64,000 nucleotides of DNA, taken from contig MU839100.1 in assembly GCA_030685235.1 (NCBI GenBank), forward strand, positions 454,495-518,494, read 5' to 3'. The notes below the pieces were generated by a model. That model was given only the letters and a program-made list of their open reading frames with translations, was not told the DNA's origin and did no database searches. A program made the translations under genes and the position numbers. The stretch is from Copromyces sp. CBS 386.78 (taxonomy: Eukaryota > Ascomycota > Sordariomycetes > Sordariales > Sordariaceae). This document shows, piece after piece, positions 35,976 through 47,580 of this stretch. Positions within the stretch are counted from its first letter, which is position 1; every line of letters begins with the position of its first letter.

Positions 35976-37003
35976 GTATTCAGCTCGGTCGAGGAATCCT
36001 TGGTTTCTTCCTGATCTGTTTTGGGATTTATGTCAAAATGATGTAGACTTTAATCCTGTTTCTGCTCCTATATAGTCAGTTTCGCGCTCAAGTTTCTGTA
36101 TGTCCATTTCCAGTTGTTTTGCTATGAACATTCCCATATGATTGAGCACTTGTTCGAACAGAAACTTTCTCCAAATGAATCCGCATATAGGTATGTTATG
36201 CAACTCTTGAAAAATCCTTCGTCAGACTCGAGTCTAGTCGAGAAACGACAAGGCCAATCCTCCCTGTAATTCTGTCGTTTACTTCTTCGCTATTCCTCTG
36301 ACTTATGAAATACCTAGATACATCACTCATCCAACCCCATCTAACCGGCGCCTGGCTTTGATTTGCAGCATACACCCTTTTCCAATCTCGTAGTGTCTAC
36401 CACCAAAATGTTTTACGTCTCCTCTTTTGCCCCATGTTCAATGGACTTTCTCCTGCAGATTAGGTCTTCTCCCAGCTTCCTTGTTGACTTCCTCATCGAG
36501 TTTCCACCTCGGCTCAACGCAATCAATCCCTTACCATGTGCATTTCAGGTGGTGCTGTTGGCGAAAGCTCACAGTGCAACTAATTCGATCTTTCGATCTC
36601 GCAAGTCTGGATCGGTCTGGTCTGGGCACAGGAAAGCATTCAAAGAAGAGATGGAAGCAAAAGGGGGAGCGGGGAAAAAAAATGGAAGAAAAAGAAAGCT
36701 TGTGATTATCAGATGCCAGTTGTGACTGGGAGAGTGAATCTGACTATATATGCAAAGAAACGAAAACGGTCAATTGAGAAGTGAGACTGGGTGTGTGTGG
36801 CTGGCTAGCTAGTTAGATATGTACATGCAGGTCGGCACATCGGGGGAGGGGGGTAAGATTGTGAGGGGAAAGAAAAAGAGGGCTCATCTCTTTGCCAGTT
36901 GGTGGTGCGTGAAGGTAGGTGGCTGAAACGGAGTTTGCCTTGTGAGAAAATGTTTCCATCTGAAAAATGTTTCTGTTGCCACAGAAACGTTGGATGGATT
37001 TAT

Positions 37004-37321
37004 TTAACGGCTTGTGTATGCCATGTGATTCTCACCGGATATGATGTCGCTGCTTAGGAGTAATGTGGTCGGAATCTTTGAGGAGTCCGTAGAACTGCCC
37101 TCGGTGTGTTCCCGGTGATATAGGAAGAGACTAGGTGAATTATCCGTAATATCAGACAGGTAAAAGGCGGCTTTGAGCAAGAGTGCATCTATTGTCTCGA
37201 TCTCTCCACAACTCCCCAGACTGTGTTCTGCGAACAAAGCCTGATCCCTACACTGCCCAAAGCCCCCTTCCACCCCGGATTCCTTTATCACGATGTGCGC
37301 GCAAAAAGTGGCGTACGACAT
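37004..37321 (-). CDS. Hypothetical small ORF (105 aa)
   Basis: The ORF is ATG-started and has a balanced composition (MSYATFCAHIVIKESG, later EIETIDALLLKAAFYLSDIT). I see no domain, signal peptide or membrane segment and no splice partner. It may be chance. Confidence 0.2.
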   Translation of the reverse strand: MSYATFCAHIVIKESGVEGGFGQCRDQALFAEHSLGSCGEIETIDALLLKAAFYLSDITDNSPSLFLYHREHTEGSSTDSSKIPTTLLLSSDIISGENHMAYTSR

Positions 37322-38432
37322 CCACCGAACCCCGGATTATCATCCGCTTTTTGTCTACACTAGACCGGCCGCCGATCGGGATGAGTGACTGACATGCCCC
37401 GTGTGGTCAAGCCACCACGGCCGGCGGAAAATAAAATGAAAGACGGGAAACGGAGAAAAGGGTCTAGAGGGTCCAAGAACATGCCTGAAGGCGAAATGGT
37501 GTCAGACTAATAAAATGAAAGCTCACTAAAGGCCGACCTAGAATAACTTCGTGATAGACAAGCTAGCCTTGGGAATCGTGGTAGACATCTCGGAGTTTTC
37601 GCAGACACCTTCCCTTATTTCAGGCTTCCGACAAACGATTTCGTTCCCGTTTTTCGGTGACAATTTTGCGATTCAATGCAGCACGGCAAAATGAATCGAA
37701 CCGGCGGGGGCCTCGTGGCTTTCCGAGAGCTACATCTTGGCCTAATCTCCTGTTCTTTGAACTATTGCGTTAATGGCCCGCCATTAAACCTTTTCTGGGT
37801 TGTAACCGCTCGCGTACCTACGCTAGCCAGTGACCTAGACGAGCCCGCACCCGCCTTCCCTAAATCGTTGCACTTGGAGTTCGGTGATAGCGTCGTTGTA
37901 TAATGCAAGAATAAAATTCTTTCACTAGGATCATATATAACGTGCATCACGAACACGTGCATGTGCATTTTGTAGCGTGCGGTGTGCCCCTGAAGAGTAC
38001 GCGGCCAGAGCACTTCGTCGTGTGCTCAGGCCTAGTGCGCACGAAAAGCCAAATTCTGTTGATTAACTTGACACAAACTTGCCAGAAACAGATTTGATGG
38101 TTTTGGTGAGTCGTGAGGTGGGCACTCGAGGAGATCGACCATCGGCTCAACAATCCCAACAGTGTCTGAGCCCTTGACTTTATCCTGATATAAATCTGGT
38201 GGGATAGGTGAGAAGACAGTGCCCGGTGTAGTGTGCACTACCTAGTAGCGCTCAAGGTTGGTTCTTCTTACCTTGTCATTCCTCGAATTATGATCTTCGT
38301 CGAAGTTGCTTTATTGCGTGGCCATGTAGTAGCTTCTGGCACGACGGTGGTGCGCCGTGTCTTCTTGCTGTACTTTTCCTTTCTTCTCAACCTGTGTCCC
38401 TTCTAGCCGTCCGCTCGGGCGTTTCTGTCACA

Positions 38433-38888
38433 TCAAGACAGCTGAAACGATACTAGTCTTAGCTTGCGGGTTGCAATCTTGTGTGTAAACGATCGTTTTA
38501 GCCTAGCATTTACCCAGAGCCAGAAGCCTCGCGTGCGTGCTAGATCAGTGATGAGCCACCAAAAGAGCTTTCCTTTGGGGCACGACAGCTGTAGATCTGG
38601 ACCAGAGTAAGGGCTCCAATCTTTCCGGCAATATGAACTTCGGACCCACCATCCGGAACTCAACGCAGTTGTCCCATCATGATACTCTCTGTCATGAATC
38701 GATCTGGTCCATTTTAGATCAGAGCTCTGGGGCAGATGCCGCTTCACCGCTCTAATATCCTCCAATACGTCCGAGCGAGACTTCATGCGAAGTCCCTTTC
38801 GGCAAAGGGAAAGCAGGGAGGCGAGATGATAGCTATGAGTTGAGTTCATCCAACCACCAACAGTGTCCTGGAAACGGCTCTCAGTCAT
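38433..38888 (-). CDS. Hypothetical ORF (151 aa)
   Basis: The ORF is ATG-started, basic and Trp-rich (WWVRSSYCRKDW, later FWWLITDLARTRGFWLWV). No domain is recognised. It is longer than most chance frames here but has no other support. Confidence 0.22.
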   Translation of the reverse strand: MTESRFQDTVGGWMNSTHSYHLASLLSLCRKGLRMKSRSDVLEDIRAVKRHLPQSSDLKWTRSIHDREYHDGTTALSSGWWVRSSYCRKDWSPYSGPDLQLSCPKGKLFWWLITDLARTRGFWLWVNARLKRSFTHKIATRKLRLVSFQLS

Positions 38889-41800
38889 TCTCTTTGGGAA
38901 TTATCAGGGTAGCTTGACGTGGCCGCTAAGTCTGCCCTGCCTTCATAAACCTGGAGTTTCAGGAAGACGTTTTCCCACGTCACGGCCTTGCCAGACATAA
39001 CTAGAGATCGCAATAGGAAATGTTTGGTCTTTCATGTCCAAATCGTTGGAATGCCATCCTGATTCGGGAAACAACCTTCCAACAAAACCATACTCCTAGA
39101 GAAACCACCGCGATTAAATGCCAGGGGGTAGGAAGAGAGCTGCAAACGTCAAGGTCACCCGAAACAGAGGGAGAGGGAGAGGAGAGGTAGGGGACGTGAA
39201 TCAGGTGTACGTAATCAAGCCCTAAGCCCAACAAGGAAGATCGGACATGGTGCCGGAAGCCGTTAGTCAGCGTAATCCCAAATCCAGAGCCCAACCCACG
39301 TGGCACGGCGCCCTGTTCTGGACCAGAAACAGCTTCGTGATGGCGTGGAGATTGTCGGGTTGGCGCCGGCGCCGCCGGGACACCGGACCCAGAAATGCGC
39401 ACTAGCGTAGACTGAGCGGGCATTGGCTTTTCAAAAGGAAGCGTTACCAAGAGAAGAATGGACGCTGCTATCGAAGGTGAAGCCACGCTGCCACGGCGAG
39501 GACACACTTGAGTATGAGATGTTTGGGAAGGAGGTTGCAGTAGCGAAATTGTATGGTATGGAAGCTTGGCATTGGATGGACTTGGCAGTTCCAGAAGCCC
39601 GAGAGGTGAGGTGGCGTTCTCGAGCCGCTTCAATATTAAACCGTGATGGCTCGATTGAGGAGGTGTGAACCGAAAGAACAGACCGACCAACAAAGCCAAC
39701 AAAGCGACGGAATAGATGAGATATGGCAGCGGGAAGTGACCGCGTGATGGGTGACATAGTCACGGTGGCCCAGCCATCCCAGACAGAAAACGGATTTGAA
39801 ACAGCAAAGCCCGGCAATGGAAGAAAAAGAGAAGCAGGATAGAAGGGTTTCGGAAGCCCAACATTCGAGGTCCGTGGGTGTTCAGAGCGAAAGAACTAGA
39901 CCTAGGATACGGTACCGATAAAGGGGCTGCGTGTGAATGAGTGCGAGGGAGACTCAGTAGGGTTACATTGTCTGCGGCACTGGAAGCAGCAAAACTTGTG
40001 TGATGGCCCTGTTGGTCAATTTATCCCACCCAACATGTCGTGATGGTGACGGCAGTGTGCGGTGGATGGGACAGATAGCCAAACTTCAAACACCATGGAA
40101 AGACTCGAGTCGTTACGGATGGAGAGTCCGGGAGCGGCAGTTATCCAGATCCGCATCGCTTGAAGCCATCCAACATCAACACCGTACCCGGGCCACGGAA
40201 ACCGAACAACTGGGACATATGTACGGGACGGTTTCACATACAGTGACGGGTTGCATAAAGAACGTCGCGTCCGTAAAATGCAGCATCGAAAGCTCGAGGG
40301 GCGGGCCGATTACGGTATCTTGCTGTACTAACAAGGTTGATGTCGGTGTTTAACAAACTTGGGAGCTTTGTGAAAGCTGAGGCGTCGTCGTTGTACGCCG
40401 TCACAGCTGTGTGATGACCGAGCGGACCGGGCAATGCGTTTATTCGGCAACCGATGGTGAGATCCTAGGCGTCCATGTGTGATAGAGGCTGCCTTGTCCG
40501 AGGAATGAGGCGCTGCCATTCAAAGACCAACACAAACTTCCTTCCCAGATGGTCGCCCTTGGGCGGTGATTGTTGAGGTAGAAAACCAACGCTTGGAAAA
40601 CACAGGGCACTTGAGAAAAGGACCATGAGATCCAGGTTTGATAGTGTCAAATGGAGAAAGAGACTGGAGAAGTGTTGACGGAGGCAGACTGAACCCCGCG
40701 TCTACACAGGCCACCTGCCGTCTAGAGGTACATAGCGCCAGTGCCACGCACCTCTTCGTACTGTAGAGGGAAAGAGCCAGTGCAGGAACTGGAGAACAGT
40801 GGGTTCGGGTTCCACAGGCTCGGTCTAACAGTGGACTGAAATGCCATTGTTCTCCAACAGCCAGTTTCCGATGCGAAAACCACCCAACGAATGGAAGAGC
40901 CCATTCCATCCAGCTATTTCATGATTTTCGGATCGCCACCTGGGGTTAGAAAAGTTGAAGAGCCAACGGTTTTCTGATATGACGGTTGGGTTGTCAGACG
41001 GTCATACATACTACATACTGCCTTCCCGGCGGGACGTTTTCGTCGAGTGTCAGCACTTCCTCCCCCCCTCGCTTGCAGACCTCGACACCATCACGACTAT
41101 CCGTACTTCGACCCGTGTCGTCAAAGCAGCTCCAAGTAGCTACTGCTCTCTCTGCCAGGGCTGCCATGCGACAGCGGGTCTATCCTATACCCTGTGGACC
41201 TCACGGAGCACAAACCGAGCTGTCTACCAGCCGAGACACCATCTGCCACCATCGTCGTCATTCTCATCATGATGGCGTTCGTGGAAAAGAAGAAAGAAGA
41301 GATTACCGGCGCTTCGGGAGACTAAAGGGAGCCATTCAGGCGAGTCTTCTTCTCCCTTGAGAAAATCTCTTTGTATACCTAGCGTAGTGTACTTGCTGAC
41401 TGGCTCGAATGAGATGTGACGGCACTGGCTTCATAAACGATGGATGGGCAATCTGGACAGTGTGACAAATTACTATCCCAACTCGTCAATCCCTCTGGCT
41501 CTTCTGGTGACGCCCCTGAACCGTCCCTTCAACAAACCACACAGTCCGGAACATGGATGCGACATCGTCAGCACTTGGCGTTCCCCAGGGCGCCCGTCGT
41601 TGCCCCCCGGCCGGTCCCTACCCTCCACTGTGACTGGACCCCGGCCATCTGGGCCTGGTCCCATCAACAGGAAACATTGCCTCCTTACGGGCTCACAAGC
41701 GAACCACAAGGGACCTCGAATCAGACGGCCACGAGTGCGCTTGGACTGCCCTCAACCTCGCTTTCTACTGTAATCCTACCTCGGGCGGCGTGCAATCTGG

Positions 41801-42675
41801 GACATGTCCCCGCACCACCTTGCACTCTCGGCGACAGTGGTCCTCAATGCTTCGCCATGGTTGGTTAAGATCGCCAAAGAAAGAGCTGATGCAACCGCAA
41901 CAGTTCCCCAAAGATGAAGGCCCCCGTTCCCATGTTTTCCGCTCCACTCCGGCCTTGCCTGACTGAGCATGGCGTACGGGCTTGGTGGTGTCCTACAGAA
42001 GAGGGGACCACATTCAACACCACCTCGGAAACCCCAAGCAGGGCCGAAAGGCAAAATGGAAAAGACAGGCACACCATTCTCGGCCCAGTAGGTTGCCTGT
42101 ACATATGGGTGCTACCACCCACTACCATCCACAGGGTGCTCGATTTCTGAACAGTTCTCTTTTTGGTCCCTTTCTCCCCGTCCCCTCTTTTTGCACATCA
42201 TGAGTGCTTGATCGCTCATGCTGATACACTCCTACCTTGCAATTGAGTGATATCATCTTTTCAGTGTATTATTTTTCCTTCTATACCCACTATACTCCGT
42301 GTTTGGTGTTCGATTTAGCTTTGCCGGTAGACCACGTCCCCGAACACTCCTTACTATCAACCTATCATCAGTCATTGTCTTCACCCTATTCCATCTGGGC
42401 TTAGGGTATTCTCTCGACGACACACTACTGCTTTCATCCGCCACGACGACGATATTCACCACGATCGCCTCTTTTCGCCCTTGCTGGAGTCACGCGTCGG
42501 CTCACTAGACCACAAAGAGGCTGTTATATACACATTTGGCCAGTACCAGAGAGCGGCCTTCCTTGGAGGGAGCTGAAGCACATAAACGGGTAGCGGCCAA
42601 TTCCCAGAACCAGGAGGGTTTACAAGCCGTTTTACGATATAGTCCAAGGGACGCGGCTTCGAAGGATCCAACACG

Positions 42676-44555
42676 ATGGCCAACGCAACGAACCCTTGTC
42701 CTCCGCCATTTCTGAGCGAGGCGCTTTTTGACGATGGGGGGTGTAAGTCACTGGATTTGGAATCGCATCACCACGGGTGTCGCTGCTAACTAACGTACGA
42801 CCAGTCGTGGATGGAAGGTTATGCCAGGAGGTAGCGAAAGGGCTTAGGTGCTGCCTGCCTTGCCCCATGACCGATTGGGCCTATCCGGACGAATTCAATA
42901 CCCTCGGAGAGGTGGCACAATGGGTCGCAGTTGCTGGCACCGTCTGCTGTGCCTTTCTTCTTTTGTCCTGGATCGTCCTGCCCGTCGATAAGACTTCCAG
43001 ACATTATCTAAGTCTGTGCTTGACCACGGCGGTTCTGTTTATGAATGTGAGTATTTGGCCGCTTGTCCCCTGCTGCCAAGTGGGATTTCGAGACGTTGAC
43101 ATACCTTACAGCTCGGTTTCGTGATACCTCTTGCCGCCCAGCCAGATGAATGCTATGATGCGATCACGCCCCATTCGATGGAAACCAACTCCCCCTGCGC
43201 AGTATCTGGCGCATTCTTGATCTTTGGAGGCTGGGGAGGAGTGATGTGGGTGTTTTTGCGCTCGCTATCATTGCATCTGCAAATCTGCTGGCAGGTTGTT
43301 GTCGGACGCAACTTCATGTGGTTCTCCCAGGCTACCGGCTGGGGAATCCCCGTTATCGGCATCATCATGGCTCTTGTTTTCAGTGGTGTTTCTTTCCGGT
43401 TTGGGTCGACCTGTCATATCAACCACGAGAACAGCTTGGCTGACCTTTGGGTCCCTATGCTGATCTTTTCCGGACTCACCATCTTCATTCAGTTTGCGAC
43501 GTTTGGTTATTGCATCAAGGTCTACCTCGCCTCGCTTGCCGACAATAGCGCCTCGACCGAAAACTCGAACCTGCCTTCGTACACCAACAGCATCCGAACC
43601 ATGACGCCCAAGCAGGCATACAGACGTGTACGCCGAGTCATCCAGCTTCAATGGAGGGGGATTGCGATTGTTCTTATTATTGTTACCGACGTCGTCCTTT
43701 TCTCAGTCGTCTTTGTTTTCCTGGACAACACGGTTGAGGCCGGTAAGAGGGACCCAAGCAGTGCCCTGGAATGGATTGCCTGCCTTGCGATGATGGGTGG
43801 TGACAAGAACAAGTGCCTCGACAAGGCCGGCCCACTGGTTGTCGACATGCCCACCGTAGGCGCAGTTCTACTGCTTCTCTCGGTAAAGCTACCAACCACC
43901 ATATTTGTTACCAAGCGAATTATAGAAAGTGCTAACCATATAAACCATGTGCTAGATAAACGGCTTGTGGCTTTTGCTCCTCCTCGGTCGATGGTCGATG
44001 GTAACGGGATGGCGCGACCTCCTGATGACGGTTCCTCACCGGAACAAGCGAGAATTCGTCTCCGTCGATGCACGGATGGACGATCTCAAGAAAGACACAC
44101 GTTCGTACGAGATGCTGTCCCGGGAAAACTCCGGGAAAACGATGGACGACTCAGTAACACCCTCCGCAGTGACTCCGATTTCGCCCACGTATAACGCGTA
44201 CAACGCGTACAACATGAGGTCACCCATCGGTGGTAACGGCGATGGTGGCTACCGAAGCCCCTCCCTGAATCGGAACGCTCCCGGGGGCACTGCTTCACCG
44301 GGGCCTCGCAACCAACACGATACCGCCAACCACTCGGGCCGCCGAACCCCCGATTATTTCGGCAGCACGGCACGCTACCACGCGCCAACGAGGTCTTTCT
44401 CGAACCCTCGCCCACCACAGTCGCCGCCACCAACGGTGACATGGGACGCAAGAGACACGTACGTTAGAGCTTCGCCGTTGCCGGAGGAGAGCCCTTATGG
44501 GCAAGGATACGGAGGAGGGTATGGCCAACAACCTCTGGGAATGAACAGGATATGA
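42676..44555 (+). CDS. Seven-transmembrane G-protein-coupled receptor, GprM-like (559 aa, four exons)
   Basis: Exons 42,676-42,742, 42,805-43,046, 43,112-43,882 and 43,956-44,555 join in frame to 559 codons plus stop. Introns of 62, 65 and 73 bases are GT-AG with GCTAAC or GTTGAC branch sites. A short Cys-rich outer N-terminus (MANATNPCPPPF, then LCQEV and LRCCLPCP) is followed by seven hydrophobic helices. TM1 lies around VCCAFLLLSWIVLP, TM3 ends SLSLHLQICWQ, TM6 is IAIVLIIVTDVVLFSVVFVF, and TM7 (VGAVLLLLS plus INGLWLLLLLG) is assembled across intron 3. The third inner loop is basic (QAYRRVRRVIQLQWRG). The cytoplasmic tail of about 160 residues is Ser/Pro/Gly/Tyr-rich. In my judgement it resembles the fungal GprM-type receptors, which signal at the plasma membrane through heterotrimeric G proteins; the ligand is unknown. 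Confidence 0.9.
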
Positions 44556-44631
44556 GATTAATGATGGCGGATGTGTAATATGCTTGAGGGAAGGGAAAAT
44601 GATACCATTCTGCTTATGAATTCTAACAAAG

Positions 44632-44910
44632 TTAATTAAACACAATGTTTACGTACATTGTATCCCCAACTAACGTGAGCCATTCCTCCCATGCATATCG
44701 GTTTATGAAAAAGGACCTCGGTCGTCCGATCATAGTTTGACCTACCCAAAATAACTCCCCAAGTCGGCCACGACGCCAAGGTCGTGCAGAGGCGGCGACG
44801 TAGTCTACCAAGCTTACGTCCTGCATCAATGTGCGGTAATTAGCCAATGACAGTCTGTGTTCGGTGAACGGAACTTCCGGGTACGGTTCATATGACTTCA
44901 TTACCGTCAT
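44632..44910 (-). CDS. Hypothetical small ORF (92 aa), convergent to the receptor gene
   Basis: The ORF is ATG-started and ends 77 bases beyond the receptor stop on the other strand. It reads MTVMKSYEPYPEVPFTEH, later FINRYAWEEWLTLVGD. No domain is seen. It may simply overlap the receptor 3' untranslated region. Confidence 0.2.
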   Translation of the reverse strand: MTVMKSYEPYPEVPFTEHRLSLANYRTLMQDVSLVDYVAASARPWRRGRLGELFWVGQTMIGRPRSFFINRYAWEEWLTLVGDTMYVNIVFN

Positions 44911-45883
44911 GATGACAGCGGATGAAGCGGTTGGGTAAATCCTGACTTCTCTCTTGTCATACCCACGTCCTCTTTCATCGAGTTAACGCGGTTGCTGGTT
45001 CGAGACGAAAAGGGCGATTATCCGACCCGATACTGAGAATCAATGCGCGACAGGGTTAACCAGTGAAAGTCGTTCGGGTGGTCATGCTCAACTGGAGACG
45101 AGACACTTTCGAGACTGATCTTCCGGGTGGAGCAAGACAAACTTCTTTCGGCGGCAGGCCCGAGACGGGAAGGAACGGAGACGGAACGGGGAGTGTGGGG
45201 CCCCCGGAAGGGGTTGCTATAGTGGATCATTTTGGCGGGCCGGATCCGGTCATGGATCCCGGCAGAGGTACTTGCCGACCGAAATGTGGTAGGTACAGTA
45301 AGGTACATATGAGTCGACAGGCCACTCGATCGAGACTGTTTGGTATAACGCAGATCCATAATGGTACCTTAGTATTAAGCAAGGTAACAGCTTGCTCGAG
45401 AAATCAAGAACCCCCGAAGATGCCGTTGAGTGACGGATGCTGCCGGAGGATCACGTTAGTCAGACAGCATCCAATTATACACCTGCCACATCACTCTTTC
45501 TCCCCGAACGCACGGCTCCCAAGGTGGTGACATGTAGTCACAAGCCCTTACCTCCGGATGACAGGGTCGAGGGGAGTGCTTTACATGTCACGGAGGTGAT
45601 CTCACCCAGCAACTAATGTATCTCCAAAGAAGGGAGGAGCGGAAGGAGGGCATGAGTAGAGGAATGAGCTCCGACAAGGTCCGGTCATAGTTGCCCTAAC
45701 TGGGATTGCCTTGCTTCTCTTGAGCCTTCATTCGGAATCCCCTAGTTTGAATCCTTGTGACGCAGAGTGAATCTGTTCGGCTCTTCGCTCAGCATTATTC
45801 TCTGATTCAGTGTGTTAATGCCGCTTCCACGCCGTTCGTTCGTTTGACCAGTCAAGTCTATTGATATTCGTTAGCCAGCATCC
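44911..45883. other. Intergenic region upstream of the GH5 gene
   Basis: About 1 kb without a credible gene; a 155-codon plus frame at 45,063-45,530 lacks an ATG. It presumably contains the GH5 promoter. Confidence 0.45.
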
Positions 45884-46138
45884 ATGGCAAGCATTACACT
45901 CTTTGCCTCGTCAGCAGAGCATTGTCCATTGACGGGCCCTTTAGCCAGAGCAACCGGCATGAAACTGTCCTTCGCTATACCAGTTGTATATCTAATATCT
46001 ATAAATATTAGCTTCCACCAACTCACCATTGTCGACCGTTTCCCGTCTGTTTGGAGTATGCATGGGGACCAAACATGGCCACGGACCCGACTTTTGATGG
46101 ACCATATCTGCAGCAGAGGTAGCAAACTGATCAGATGA
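45884..46138 (+). CDS. Upstream ORF whose stop overlaps the GH5 start (ATGA)
   Basis: An 84-codon ATG-started frame ends with TGA at 46,136-46,138, one base into the GH5 start ATG at 46,135. If transcribed in the GH5 leader it would strongly affect translation of the downstream frame. Alternatively transcription starts inside or after it. No protein features are recognised. Confidence 0.25.
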   Translation: MASITLFASSAEHCPLTGPLARATGMKLSFAIPVVYLISINISFHQLTIVDRFPSVWSMHGDQTWPRTRLLMDHICSRGSKLIR

Positions 46139-47580
46139 CGCCGAAAGAACCCCAACCCGAACCCCAACCCGAACCCCAAAACTATGGCACTGGTATTAGT
46201 ACTGGTGCCCCTGGTGGTCGTCGCCTCGTGCTTCCGCTCTCCAACCACATATCATCCACTTACACCATTCTCACCAACCCCGTTTCTCGCCCCCGCCGAC
46301 GCCGACTTATATCACTTCCACCAAAAACAAAAACCGGTCGCATGATTCTCCTCATTTCAATTCTGCTAATCGGCTCCTTCCTCCACTACATGTGGAAAGC
46401 CGAAGCAGCCCTAAGCAAGCCATGGACGCCAGACGACGGCTCCATCGACTTCAGCCAACGACCACTCTCCCCGCCAGCCAACGAAACTTTCCTGCCTTCG
46501 CCCGGGTACAAGCTCCCATTACGGACCAAAGGGCGGGACATCGTGGACCAAAATGGCAAGCGCTTCAAGCTCTCGTCCATCAACTGGTACGGCGCCAGCG
46601 ACGAGCTCTTCATCCCAGGCGGACTAGACGTGCAACACCGCGACGTCATCGCAGCCACGATCCGCTCGCTCGGATTCAACAGCGTGCGCATGCCGTACAG
46701 CGACGAGATGGTCATTTCTAACCCGGACGTCCCGCCGCATCTCTTGGCAGCGAACCGGGACCTGGTGGGGAAGCGTGCCCTGGATGTGTTTGAAGCGACG
46801 GTAACCGCCTTGACAGACGCCGGTTTGGCCGTTATCGTCAACAACCACATCACCACGGCAACGTGGTGCTGCGGCGCTGACCCGTGCGATGCCGGCTGGG
46901 CAAACGATTACCTTCCTGGCGGGCTTTGCCGGGTACGGCAAACGGAGGCGCAGTGGATCGAGCACTGGGAGACGGTGATGGGACGGTTCGTCGACAATCC
47001 ACTGGTCATTGGTGCCGACCTGCGCAACGAGGTGCGCGGACTCTGGGGTACCATGCCGTGGGAGAAATGGGCGTCGGCAGCAGAGCGCGCGGGCAATGTT
47101 TTGTTGCGGATGAACCCGGACTGGCTGATCATCGTGGGCGGGACTGAGTCCGGAAACGACCTGACGGGGGTGAGACATCGGCCGGTTGAGCTGGACGAGG
47201 AAGACAGAGTGGTGTACTCGGCGCACGTCTATTCGTGGAGCGGTTGGGGAAGCGTGGGGGGAAGGTATTCGAAGCGCACGTATTCTTCCTTCGCGAAGGC
47301 CATGCGTAAGAACTGGGGATACCTGATGGAAGAGAATCTGGCGCCCGTGTGGATAGGAGAGTTTGGGGCCCCCGATCGTCCTGGCATCGGTGATGCGAAC
47401 TATTGGCAAAATCTCGTGCGGTACCTCAAGGAGATGGATGCCGACTTTGGATATTGGGCCATTAACCCGCGCAAGCCGAGGGACAACGAGAGGGAATCAT
47501 ACTCGCTCGTTGAGGATGACTGGGTTACGCCGGTGTTGGATTATCGTATGAAGGACATGACGGAGCTTATGAGAAAGTGA
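46135..47580 (+). CDS. Membrane-anchored glycoside hydrolase family 5 protein (481 aa)
   Basis: Intronless. A cytoplasmic N-terminus with EPQPEPQPEPQ and a basic RPRRRR patch is followed by one hydrophobic segment at about residues 70-88 (MILLISILLIGSFLHYMW), which fits a type II signal anchor. The catalytic domain therefore lies outside the cell or in the secretory lumen. It reads as a cellulase-type (beta/alpha)8 barrel of clan A: DIVDQNGKRFKLSSINWYG, LGFNSVRMPYSDEM, VIVNNH, DLRNEVRG with the acid/base Glu at 299, HVYSWSGWG, and WIGEFGAP with the nucleophile Glu at 409. Both catalytic residues are intact. The substrate should be a beta-linked glucan or mannan; I cannot assign the subfamily. 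Codon use matches the neighbours and there is no RIP. Confidence 0.9.
   Translation: MTPKEPQPEPQPEPQNYGTGISTGAPGGRRLVLPLSNHISSTYTILTNPVSRPRRRRLISLPPKTKTGRMILLISILLIGSFLHYMWKAEAALSKPWTPDDGSIDFSQRPLSPPANETFLPSPGYKLPLRTKGRDIVDQNGKRFKLSSINWYGASDELFIPGGLDVQHRDVIAATIRSLGFNSVRMPYSDEMVISNPDVPPHLLAANRDLVGKRALDVFEATVTALTDAGLAVIVNNHITTATWCCGADPCDAGWANDYLPGGLCRVRQTEAQWIEHWETVMGRFVDNPLVIGADLRNEVRGLWGTMPWEKWASAAERAGNVLLRMNPDWLIIVGGTESGNDLTGVRHRPVELDEEDRVVYSAHVYSWSGWGSVGGRYSKRTYSSFAKAMRKNWGYLMEENLAPVWIGEFGAPDRPGIGDANYWQNLVRYLKEMDADFGYWAINPRKPRDNERESYSLVEDDWVTPVLDYRMKDMTELMRK

Larger units (their letters stand above)
35976..42675. other. Long intergenic region, no convincing gene
   Basis: About 6.7 kb between two plus-strand genes; its left part should hold the 3' untranslated region of the kinase-like gene and its right part the receptor promoter. 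Apart from two low-confidence ORFs listed separately, frames are short, overlapping and featureless. Purine-rich runs lie at 36.63-36.70 kb and 36.84-36.88 kb. I see no RNA gene. Confidence 0.5.

Noticed and set aside
39001..39702. 233-codon minus-strand frame
   Set aside because: It begins at a TTG rather than ATG, and its Pro/Ser-rich text shows no domain or splice partner.
46624..47409. 261-codon minus-strand ORF opposite the GH5 gene
   Set aside because: It lies entirely inside the GH5 coding region and is open because of high G+C at third positions; it has no ATG context or domain of its own.
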